Assembly: GCA_024404125.1 (NCBI GenBank)
Contig: JAKSQL010000010.1
Span: forward strand, 1 to 15,589
From: Clostridia bacterium
GTDB taxonomy: Bacteria; Bacillota; Clostridia; Oscillospirales; Acutalibacteraceae
Length of the DNA: 15,589 nucleotides
Reading direction: 5' to 3'
In this document: piece after piece, positions 7,926 to 15,589 of the stretch
Position numbering within the stretch: the first letter of the stretch is position 1
Layout of the letters: each line of letters begins with the position of its first letter
Made by a program: the position numbers and the translations under genes
Notes under the pieces: model-generated
Told to the model about the DNA's origin: nothing
The model's database searches: none
The model's input: the letters and a program-made list of their open reading frames with translations, nothing else

Positions 7926-7971
7926 ATGTTAAATCTCCTATAACATTTTCAAAAGGAGGAATTGTCACAAT
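7924..7971 (+). promoter_or_regulatory. Leader hairpin and ribosome site of the giant surface protein gene
   Basis: AAATGTTA (7924-7931) and TAACATTT (7941-7948) form a perfect 8-base stem around a 9-base loop that contains CTCCT (7935-7939). That loop is complementary to AGGAG (7954-7958) in the strong ribosome site of the downstream gene. The first two bases of the stem lie in the stop codon of the lipoprotein gene. After the ribosome site, ATTGTCACAAT (7961-7971) is itself a small inverted repeat. The gap from AGGAGG to the ATG is a long 12 bases. The stem has only one G-C pair, so terminator activity is doubtful. Confidence 0.4.
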
Positions 7972-10900
7972 ATGAAAAGAACTTTTTCACAAAGAATATT
8001 TTTTACAGTTGTTGCGATTATTTTACTTTTAACATCGGTATTCAGCGTTGATATCATTTCGGTTTTTGCAGATGATAGATTATTTCACGATGATTTTTCT
8101 TCCACTTCGCTCGCCAATTGGAAAAGCGCAAGTGTAGGTACTGTAAAATCGGGTGTGTACTACCTGAAAAATAAGGATGCAAACGTAATTGCTTCACTCG
8201 GTTCGCAAAAAGAATTGCTTATCTCCGCGGATGTTTCGGTAAACGTAGGAGCAGACGAAAAGGGAAATATGCAAAACAGTATCGCATCCCTTGTCGTTAA
8301 CGGCAACAGCGACCTTACAAAAGGTTATGAATTCGGAATAGGTGTTACCAAACTCGGTACTACCTATGCGAGATTATATCTTCGCGGTAATGAGGATGTT
8401 TCACGCATACTCGTTCAAAAATCATCTGATATTGCGGGTGTAAGCGGCGGAAAAATCTCAACGGGTAAATCATATAAACTTGCAATGGGCGTTTACGAAG
8501 GTAAAATCAACTGCTTTATCAACGATGCTCTTGTTTGTTCTTTTGAAGATACCGTGTTTACAAGCGGTTATTACGGAATAAAAACTTCTTGCGCAAGTGC
8601 TGCTTTTGATAATGTTGAGGTTAAAAGAATACCCAAAAAGAAAGTAGCAACAATTGCGCTTAAGAATACACCCGCTACGGTATCGCGTCTCGGTCTGCTC
8701 GATTTTGACGTTTTGGTAACGTATACAGATTCATTCCATACGCCTGAAACAATTAAATCAGACGATAGCAGGATTTCCATTTCCGGTTTTTCAAGAACAG
8801 TCGGCAAAAAGAACGTAAAAGTAACTTGTGACGGTAAAAGTGCATCTTTTGACCTTACGGTTACAGATTCTTTAGGTGACCAACTCGTTTTCAGCGATGA
8901 TTTTTCAAACTATAAAGAGAAAAATTATTCTATATACAAAACCAAAAAGGAAGACTACAACGTAACTTACGGTTTCAGTGCGGGTGCAGGTAGGTTAAAT
9001 GCTGATATTCCGTCTTTTCCGGCAACTTTTGATAATGCATTAATTGCCAAAAACACAATTGCCACAGATATAACTAAAGACATTGGCAATTCGTATTATT
9101 TCTCGGCTGATGCCGTCATATATTCTGATGTTCTCGGAACACCTACAAAGCGTAACACTTTAGCCGAAATATCAGCTTTCATTGACGATAACGGCGCCGT
9201 ATATAAATTCAGACTTCTTTCAACCGGTACGTTTGAATTTTCGTGTGACTCAACCAGAATTTTTGCGAAATCAATGGCATCAGTTATGGGCGAAGATTTT
9301 GTTTTGGGAAAGACATACAATCTTAAGATGACCGTTTCGGAAAATATAATTATTTGCAGTTGCAACGATAAGGATATATTCTTCTACACCGGTGCGCCTA
9401 TGAAACATTTTTCACCGAAGATGCACGTGAACGTAAGCAACGGTAAGGGTTCTTTTGATAACCTTAAACTTTATAAGACCGAACAGTGTTCACCCGATGC
9501 GGCTAAATCAATTAAAGTTTATTCAACCGCCGATAATTCGGTTGTTAAGGAATACACCGGTAAGATGATTGACATAAGCAAACTTTATCTTTCGGTTACT
9601 TATGTTGACGGCAGTACACGAAAAGTAGGTATTACCGAAAATATGCTCAAAAACTATGACAGTAGTTTAAATGCATCACAGCAAGTTACAGTAAAATACG
9701 GTAATGCTACTGCACAAATTAACTTTGTATATTCAAAGTACCTTTTCTACGATAATTTCGATTCGGGAATTTCTCCGACCTGGAATATCACCGGCGCTGC
9801 AAATACAACACTCGGTACACAAAACAACAAACTTAAAACAAATTGGAACGGCGAAAATACTGCCGCATCAATATCAATGTATACTGATGTTGAAGGCAGT
9901 ACCGATTGGCGAAATTACAGCGTATCTGCAGATTTATTCTTTGATACCACAATGACCAAAATGATTCGTTCCGGTCAGATGTACAGTTTGTATTTCAGAA
10001 GAACGGGAACAACCTACTATGACCTTCGTTTCATAACACGTGGCGGCACGATTTCAATTTCTTTATACAGATATGTAAAGGGCACTTCTGACCTTGTGGC
10101 AAGTATTACCGCAGCTCAAATGAATGCAAAACTTGCAACAAAGAAAAAATCGGCAACCGATATTGTAAAAACTGTAGGTAACGGTGTTTCTGTTAACCTT
10201 AAAGCACTTTGCAAAGATAATACCGTCTATGTATTTATTGATGATGTATTGCTTACAACGTTTGTAGATACTAAAGACGATGCGCCCTATCAGGGCTATG
10301 CAGGTATGAAACTTGCAAAAGTTTCCGGCAGTGTTGATAATTTCATTGTTGAAGAAAAAGGTCCGTTTAATATCAAAAAAGTTAATATTCAGGGTGTAGA
10401 GAATAACACGTTTGAATTGTACGAAGGATTTGAAATCAACCCCAGCGAATATAAACTTGAGTGTTTAGACGAAGACGGCACCGTATTCTACGAAACTTTA
10501 ACGGCCGATAAAATTTCTCCTTACGATAATCTTCAGGTAGGAAAACAAAATATAACGATTACGGCATACGGTAAAAAACAATCCGCTTGGGTTGTAGTTA
10601 AGCAAAGAAACGATTTTATCAGCAAACTTGACAGTGACCTTAAAGATATCAACCCGTCAAAATTAAAACTTTCCGATAAGGAAAAAGTTTACGATTTGGC
10701 TAACCGTTATGACGAACTTTCGGGATATGAAATAACAAAACTTTCCGATAAATCCGTTAAGAATATGGAAAAGGCAAGAAACAAGATGGAAACTCTTGTT
10801 TATCCCGAAATAAAGAAGAGTAAGATTATTTACAGTAACGATTTCAATGAGGAAGAAGATAAGGTAGAGTCTGATTGGTACGGTTGTATTGAGAAAAACC

Positions 10901-13779
10901 ACGGTTTGTGGAGTTTTAGCAACGGCACCTGCTTTGTTGATCAGGAAAGTTACAATCTTGCTTCATCATCTTCCGCTATACGTGTATTAAAACCGCTTTA
11001 TGCAAAGATTGATTCAATCAGTGCGCGTATGCAAATGCTTTCTGATTCAATGTATATGGGCTTTATCTTTAATATCGGTGAAAGCGGTTACTATATTACA
11101 CGTCTTAAGATGGACGTTTACGACCAAGAAGGTAAGGTAAACCCGATTTTACAGTTTATTAAAGATGACGACCGTCTCTTTACCGAATATCTTACCGGTT
11201 ATGGCGTAAATGTTAAAAAAGGCGATTGGTTTAATCTTGAAGTAACCTTTGTTGATAACGTTATTAAAGTTTATGTAAACGATACGCTTATTGTTTCTTT
11301 CGATGACAGTGAATCGGTTAACTTCTACCAAGAAGGCAGACAAGGTATCCGCTTGAGCGGCGGTAATGCAAAGTTTGATAATTTGGTTATCCGCGGAACA
11401 GAAGTTGAAGAACCTGTAAGCAAGATGAAGGTTGTTCCCACCGAATACAAAGATGACTTTGAAGATGAAACCGCAGGTAAAGACCCGAGCCATTGGGTTG
11501 AAGATACATCGGCAGATAATTTCAAGGTTGTATCAGGTAAGAACAGTAAATATTACGGTACGTCTTACAAAGGCGGTTATACTTCAACTTGGTTACACGT
11601 TTTTGAAATTAACCCGACAGTTAATCTCCGCTTTATGACTGACGGCAACAATTCAAACGGTTGCTTCGGTTTTATTACCCGAATGGCACCGGAAACCGCA
11701 TATATCAAAATCGGATACGATTTTGCAAAGAGCAAATGGTATGCTGTCGATACTGACGGTGAGCGTGACTGTGACATCAATACCGTATATTCCGAAAAAA
11801 CTTATAAACTTGAAAAGTCCAAGTGGCACGATCTTGAAATAGTTGAAGAGGGCAAAAACGTTGCCGTTAAGGTTGACGGCGATACGGTTATTAAACTTGA
11901 TAATGCCGCACATGACCAATACGGCAGAGTCGGAATTTTTGCTGACGGAGCATCGGTTTATATTGATGACGTTAAAATTAAATTCACCAACGGCGATACC
12001 GTTCAGGATGGTTTGCTTGAATATACCGTAGGTACTACATACGGCGGTCTCGGTGAAATCGAGAAATTAGACGGTAATAAAATGATTTCTATCGGTTACG
12101 GAACTAAAGACTATGTTGCACTTTCGGAAGATAACGGTAAAACCTTTAAGATGCTTTCGGAGGGAAATCAGTATTACGATAATCTCAAAGGAAATCTTGC
12201 ATACGTTTCAAGTATAAAACTTCACGATGGCAGTTATATATTTACACGTTCTAAGGACTTTAAAGTATACAAATCGACTGATTATGCTAAAACATTTAAA
12301 CAAATCGGCGAGGTATTTCCGGATAGTTATCTTCTTGATGAACTCAACCGCCGCAATGTTACGTTCCACTTTAATTCATTTAGCGAATATCAACTCAAAG
12401 ACGGTACTTGGCGTTTGTTTGTATGTGTTGTTAAATCACTCTTTTCATCAACCTTGACGGCTTCGGTAACAAGTCACTACATTGAGGTTTATTACAGTGA
12501 TGACGGCGGTAAAATTTGGAATAAATCTAAAAACGATACAAGAGATATTTCACTTACCTGGAAAGAAGATGACGTTAAAAGCGCCGACTGGGCAGAAACA
12601 AAGATTGTTCAGTGTACAGACGGAACTTTAAGAATGTACTATTCGCGTTCTGGCTACGGATGTATGCAGTATACCGAGTCGAAAGACGGCGGTATTACTT
12701 GGGAAGGTCAGTACGCGCTACCTGAGTTTCAATGCGCGAAATCCTCATTCAGCGTAATAAAAGATGCTTCAAAGAAGGGTACTTACTATCTTGTTTGGGT
12801 TAACAATAACCCCGTTGTTGCAGGTTCAAACTTCTCGCGTTCAAGACTCAGTCTTGCAAGAAGTACCGATGGCAAGAAATGGACTTTCTTATGTGACCTT
12901 GAGCGTATGCCGGAAGAAATTTATGGTAACGATATGGCTTCGTCAACACCGTTGTTCCAGAATATTGACCCCGGTATACTCGTTACAGATGACTATGTTT
13001 ACGTTGTCTGGGCACGTTCTGACGGAACAGACCCTGACAAACTTACAGGTTCTTCAACAAACTATCACCAGGGACTGCGTCCCCGTATCGTAAGAATTGA
13101 AAAGGATAAGTTAACCGAAAGAGCGTGGGATAAAACAAGCACAAGTGACGTTTTATTCCCGAAATCAATTGAGATTACAAAGCCGATTAAAGTTCGTTAC
13201 GGTCTTGGTGATATATTCGGTTATTCCGGCGGTACCGCAACAGTTACCGCAATAGACGGCTCAAAGAAAACTATACCTACAGAGCGTTTGAATTTGGTAG
13301 AAGAGCCGGATATGATGATGCTCGGCAAACAAACCGTAGTTTTGTTTGATTCACACTGTATATCAACCTCTTATGAAATAGAAGTTGTTCCGAAGTATAT
13401 GGTTAATTGGACCGTTACCGGCAACGGTGACGTTGAACCGCAAGATGTAAGTGTACTTGAGGGTGACAGTCTTACAGCAAAACTTACACCGAAGAGCATT
13501 TTCTATAAGGTTAAAAACGTTACCGTAAACGGTAAGAAAGTTTCACCGATATTAAATAAGTTGGTTATAAGCAACGTAAAAGAAGACCTTGATATTACGG
13601 TTGTCTTTGCAAGCAGAGGCGTGCTTGATTATCTTATCTTAATAATTGTTTTGTTTGTAGTTATTGATGTTCTCGTTTTGGCGGTACTCTCAATAATTAA
13701 AAAACGGAACTACTTTAAGATTGAGATATTGGCTATTGCCGGGTTCTTTAAAAAAGTTTTTAAAAAGAAAGGTAAATAA
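7972..13779 (+). CDS. Giant secreted, membrane-anchored multi-module protein with Asp-box propeller
   Basis: 1935 residues. A signal peptide (about 1-33, ending SVFA) is followed by five concanavalin/LamG-like beta-sandwich modules, at about 37-219, 306-502, 590-798, 952-1142 and 1157-1338. Each begins with a D-D-F or D-N-F type strand and ends with FDN or IDD plus hydrophobic residues. Three bacterial Ig-like spacers (about 223-300, 507-587, 800-878) and a charged helical linker (about 880-950) separate them. Residues 1347-1713 form a sialidase-type beta-propeller with Asp boxes at 1385 (SEDNGKTF), 1435, 1509 (SDDGGKIW), 1570 (SKDGGITW) and 1631. Two beta domains follow, then a membrane segment at about 1884-1910 and a Lys-rich tail. 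No LPXTG motif is present. It probably binds, and may cleave, a glycan at the cell surface. The sialidase FRIP motif was not found, so sialidase activity is unproven. Confidence 0.85.
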   Translation: MKRTFSQRIFFTVVAIILLLTSVFSVDIISVFADDRLFHDDFSSTSLANWKSASVGTVKSGVYYLKNKDANVIASLGSQKELLISADVSVNVGADEKGNMQNSIASLVVNGNSDLTKGYEFGIGVTKLGTTYARLYLRGNEDVSRILVQKSSDIAGVSGGKISTGKSYKLAMGVYEGKINCFINDALVCSFEDTVFTSGYYGIKTSCASAAFDNVEVKRIPKKKVATIALKNTPATVSRLGLLDFDVLVTYTDSFHTPETIKSDDSRISISGFSRTVGKKNVKVTCDGKSASFDLTVTDSLGDQLVFSDDFSNYKEKNYSIYKTKKEDYNVTYGFSAGAGRLNADIPSFPATFDNALIAKNTIATDITKDIGNSYYFSADAVIYSDVLGTPTKRNTLAEISAFIDDNGAVYKFRLLSTGTFEFSCDSTRIFAKSMASVMGEDFVLGKTYNLKMTVSENIIICSCNDKDIFFYTGAPMKHFSPKMHVNVSNGKGSFDNLKLYKTEQCSPDAAKSIKVYSTADNSVVKEYTGKMIDISKLYLSVTYVDGSTRKVGITENMLKNYDSSLNASQQVTVKYGNATAQINFVYSKYLFYDNFDSGISPTWNITGAANTTLGTQNNKLKTNWNGENTAASISMYTDVEGSTDWRNYSVSADLFFDTTMTKMIRSGQMYSLYFRRTGTTYYDLRFITRGGTISISLYRYVKGTSDLVASITAAQMNAKLATKKKSATDIVKTVGNGVSVNLKALCKDNTVYVFIDDVLLTTFVDTKDDAPYQGYAGMKLAKVSGSVDNFIVEEKGPFNIKKVNIQGVENNTFELYEGFEINPSEYKLECLDEDGTVFYETLTADKISPYDNLQVGKQNITITAYGKKQSAWVVVKQRNDFISKLDSDLKDINPSKLKLSDKEKVYDLANRYDELSGYEITKLSDKSVKNMEKARNKMETLVYPEIKKSKIIYSNDFNEEEDKVESDWYGCIEKNHGLWSFSNGTCFVDQESYNLASSSSAIRVLKPLYAKIDSISARMQMLSDSMYMGFIFNIGESGYYITRLKMDVYDQEGKVNPILQFIKDDDRLFTEYLTGYGVNVKKGDWFNLEVTFVDNVIKVYVNDTLIVSFDDSESVNFYQEGRQGIRLSGGNAKFDNLVIRGTEVEEPVSKMKVVPTEYKDDFEDETAGKDPSHWVEDTSADNFKVVSGKNSKYYGTSYKGGYTSTWLHVFEINPTVNLRFMTDGNNSNGCFGFITRMAPETAYIKIGYDFAKSKWYAVDTDGERDCDINTVYSEKTYKLEKSKWHDLEIVEEGKNVAVKVDGDTVIKLDNAAHDQYGRVGIFADGASVYIDDVKIKFTNGDTVQDGLLEYTVGTTYGGLGEIEKLDGNKMISIGYGTKDYVALSEDNGKTFKMLSEGNQYYDNLKGNLAYVSSIKLHDGSYIFTRSKDFKVYKSTDYAKTFKQIGEVFPDSYLLDELNRRNVTFHFNSFSEYQLKDGTWRLFVCVVKSLFSSTLTASVTSHYIEVYYSDDGGKIWNKSKNDTRDISLTWKEDDVKSADWAETKIVQCTDGTLRMYYSRSGYGCMQYTESKDGGITWEGQYALPEFQCAKSSFSVIKDASKKGTYYLVWVNNNPVVAGSNFSRSRLSLARSTDGKKWTFLCDLERMPEEIYGNDMASSTPLFQNIDPGILVTDDYVYVVWARSDGTDPDKLTGSSTNYHQGLRPRIVRIEKDKLTERAWDKTSTSDVLFPKSIEITKPIKVRYGLGDIFGYSGGTATVTAIDGSKKTIPTERLNLVEEPDMMMLGKQTVVLFDSHCISTSYEIEVVPKYMVNWTVTGNGDVEPQDVSVLEGDSLTAKLTPKSIFYKVKNVTVNGKKVSPILNKLVISNVKEDLDITVVFASRGVLDYLILIIVLFVVIDVLVLAVLSIIKKRNYFKIEILAIAGFFKKVFKKKGK

Positions 13780-15589
13780 TGGCTAAATTATTGTTTGAAA
13801 GAGCATTCGAAGGTTGGCATTTGTGCCGCAGCATTTACGGTGCGGCACATGCGGCTTCGGTAACTTTTGATAAAAACGAAAGTAATATTTATATCGGAGT
13901 CGGAATCAACATTGATTTTGAAGGAAGTTATCAATTTCGGCTTGACAGTCTTAATAAACGATTGCTTTTAATCGAACATACCGTAAATAACAAAGTTATT
14001 GCACAAGCGGCAGTTGAAGAAGAATTAAACGAAAAAATAGAACTTAAACTTGAAAATATCGGCAACTCGCTTATTTGTTATTTAAACGGAAAAGCGGTAA
14101 TCAATCATCAAATAGTAGGGGAAAGTTGCCATAAGGTAGGTTGTTGCGGCGTTTGGATTCATCCTGAAAACAGCGCAAAGTTTTATGATTTTTCTGCCGA
14201 CGTTGATATAAAAAAGCCAAAGACCGTAAAAACCGTGCGAAAAAGCATGGGGGCTTACCATCTTGTTTCCGATTTTAAAGAATGCAAAAACAACACTTTA
14301 CCTAAATTCTGGTTTGTAAAACCGGGTGAAAATAAATGGAATATATCAGACGGTAAATTCTGTTCACCCCTCGCAAAAAATTCTCTTGCCGAGATATTTG
14401 TATTCGAGAGTGATTGCGCAATTACCTGTAAACTTTCGGCGGATAAAACCGATAGCGAGAGCAATTTCGGTGTTGTAATCCGTCATGCGCCCGATACGGC
14501 ATATATCAAAATCGGCTATTTTTTCGATAAGAAGAAGTGGGGAATAATTGACGTTCCCGCACTCTATGACTGTGAAACTTCTTCGTTTTTCAGCGAAGAA
14601 TTCGATTTTGAAGAAAACCGCGAATACACAATTGATGTGACGGCGTCCTGCTTTGATATTTCTTTAAAGGTTGACGGTATACCCGTACTTAAAACCGATT
14701 CGGTACGGCATATCGGATATGGCAAAATCGGTTTGTTTGCATCAAACTGTCAACTTTCCGCTTCGTATTTTGAAGCAAATCTTGCTACCGCTACACCTGC
14801 GCTCGATAATGCCATTTCGTATGTTATCACAAAGCCCGATACCGCTGCGGCTTCAATGCAAATTATTGAAACGCCGGATAATAAACTTATCGGTGTACGT
14901 AAAGTGTTAAGTGAAAAGCAGTTAAGCGGAGAAGGCAGTGAAGAGCCGATAGACCCCGATAATCCCGACACACGCGGCTTGTTTATCAGTGATAACTGCG
15001 GACTCTCTTTCCACGATATTCCGCTTGGCGGCGAGTATAAAGGTATGTGTACCGACGGCAACTACCAAAGCGTGCTTAAACTCAAATCGGGTAAATATTT
15101 GCAGGTTAAAATTTCACAAAATATGGCGGTGCAAATTTCCGATGACCTTAAGAATTGGAAAACCGTATCACACGTTTTGGAAAACTGCGAGGGTGCATTT
15201 TTCCATACACAAAGTCTTTGCGAATATGAAATGCCAAACGGTAAGACGCGTATTTTCTTATCTCTTGTCATTCGAACACCGAGAAAAACAAATGCGATAG
15301 GTGTCTTTAAAGGCCATAACAGTGTTGTTTGCTTCAGTGATGACCAAGGTTATACCTGGTCGCGCTCCGTAAACGGAAGCGATGATTTTATAACAGAAAG
15401 CGGTCAGGGTGAAGAGGCACTTGACTTTGCCGAGTCAAAATTACTTATGTGTAGCGATGGCTCTATGCGAATGTATAACACAAGAAACATAAGCCGATTT
15501 TTGTGTTATTCCGAATCTTTTGATTACGGAAAAACATGGCAGGGAATACACCCGATTAAGTATATGCAGTGTGCAAAATCCTCTTTTTC
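13779..15589 (+). CDS. Asp-box propeller protein without signal peptide (3' end cut by window edge)
   Basis: The frame is open from ATG 13779 to the right edge, giving 603 complete codons. The ATG overlaps the stop of the giant gene by one base (TAATG), with AAAGG at 13768-13772, so translation is probably coupled. The N-terminus (MAKLLFERAFEGWHL) has no signal peptide. It has two concanavalin/LamG-like modules (about 1-145 and 160-335) and then an Asp-box propeller (from about 340). Asp-box-like sites include SDNCGLSF, SDDQGYTW and SFDYGKTW. It is related to the giant protein: APDTAYIKIGY in module 2 matches APETAYIKIGY there, and both share an AE-(T/S)-K...DG...RMY..R motif and QCAKSSF at equal spacing. 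It is probably a cytoplasmic counterpart acting on the imported product, or a protein exported by another route. Its exact activity is unknown. Confidence 0.85.
   Translation, partial: MAKLLFERAFEGWHLCRSIYGAAHAASVTFDKNESNIYIGVGINIDFEGSYQFRLDSLNKRLLLIEHTVNNKVIAQAAVEEELNEKIELKLENIGNSLICYLNGKAVINHQIVGESCHKVGCCGVWIHPENSAKFYDFSADVDIKKPKTVKTVRKSMGAYHLVSDFKECKNNTLPKFWFVKPGENKWNISDGKFCSPLAKNSLAEIFVFESDCAITCKLSADKTDSESNFGVVIRHAPDTAYIKIGYFFDKKKWGIIDVPALYDCETSSFFSEEFDFEENREYTIDVTASCFDISLKVDGIPVLKTDSVRHIGYGKIGLFASNCQLSASYFEANLATATPALDNAISYVITKPDTAAASMQIIETPDNKLIGVRKVLSEKQLSGEGSEEPIDPDNPDTRGLFISDNCGLSFHDIPLGGEYKGMCTDGNYQSVLKLKSGKYLQVKISQNMAVQISDDLKNWKTVSHVLENCEGAFFHTQSLCEYEMPNGKTRIFLSLVIRTPRKTNAIGVFKGHNSVVCFSDDQGYTWSRSVNGSDDFITESGQGEEALDFAESKLLMCSDGSMRMYNTRNISRFLCYSESFDYGKTWQGIHPIKYMQCAKSSF

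Noticed and set aside
7924..7949. Rho-independent terminator
   Set aside because: The stem has one G-C pair and is followed by only four or five T residues, so strong termination is unlikely. A control hairpin is the better reading.
12764..13093. Plus-strand open frame of 109 codons
   Set aside because: It is a shifted-frame shadow inside the propeller-coding part of the giant gene, where the main frame shows Asp boxes.
12010..13110. GH33 sialidase assignment for the propeller
   Set aside because: Asp boxes and a Glu-containing strand are present, but the FRIP arginine motif and a clear arginine triad were not found, so no named activity is given.
13600..13779. Sortase LPXTG anchor
   Set aside because: No LPXTG-like motif precedes the C-terminal hydrophobic segment, so only a plain membrane helix with a Lys-rich tail is supported.
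14255..15300. Several short open frames on both strands
   Set aside because: All lie inside the long plus-strand frame open from 13779 to the window edge, which aligns with the giant protein.

Overview
This is a low-GC bacterial fragment. It carries Shine-Dalgarno sites of the AGGAG type, a TTG start and a LipO/LplB/YtcP-type sugar transporter with no ATPase of its own. These features point to a Firmicute, most likely an uncultured gut-type clostridium. This is inferred from gene content, because no rRNA, tRNA or other marker lies in the window. No mobile element, CRISPR array or RNA gene was seen.

Layout. Positions 1-812 hold a leftward AraC-family regulator that runs off the left edge and lacks only its last few residues. 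Positions 813-1132 are a divergent intergenic region with candidate promoters in both directions, two pairs of direct repeats and an inverted repeat. From 1133 to the right edge seven genes lie on the + strand with gaps of 11-46 bases, or a 1-base overlap for the last pair. They look like one operon: a tandem fumarylacetoacetate-hydrolase-like (FAH-like) protein, an FAD-dependent oxidoreductase, two ABC permeases, a solute-binding lipoprotein, a 1935-residue secreted membrane-anchored protein, and a 603+ residue relative of it that is still open at the window edge. That last gene and the AraC gene are both cut by the window edges.

Working model (inference). The AraC regulator senses a sugar or sugar derivative and controls the operon. 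The giant surface protein binds, and possibly cleaves, a glycan with its five concanavalin/LamG-like modules and its Asp-box beta-propeller. The lipoprotein and the two permeases import the released oligosaccharide, using an ATPase encoded elsewhere. The FAD oxidoreductase and the FAH-like protein then modify it. The last gene shares the module-module-propeller core of the giant protein but has no signal peptide, so it may act on the imported product in the cytoplasm.

The most interesting points are the secreted/non-secreted pair with a shared sialidase-like motif, the doubled FAH protein with a metal-ligand position altered in both halves, and the combination of these enzymes with a complex-sugar importer. 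The substrate cannot be named from the sequence.
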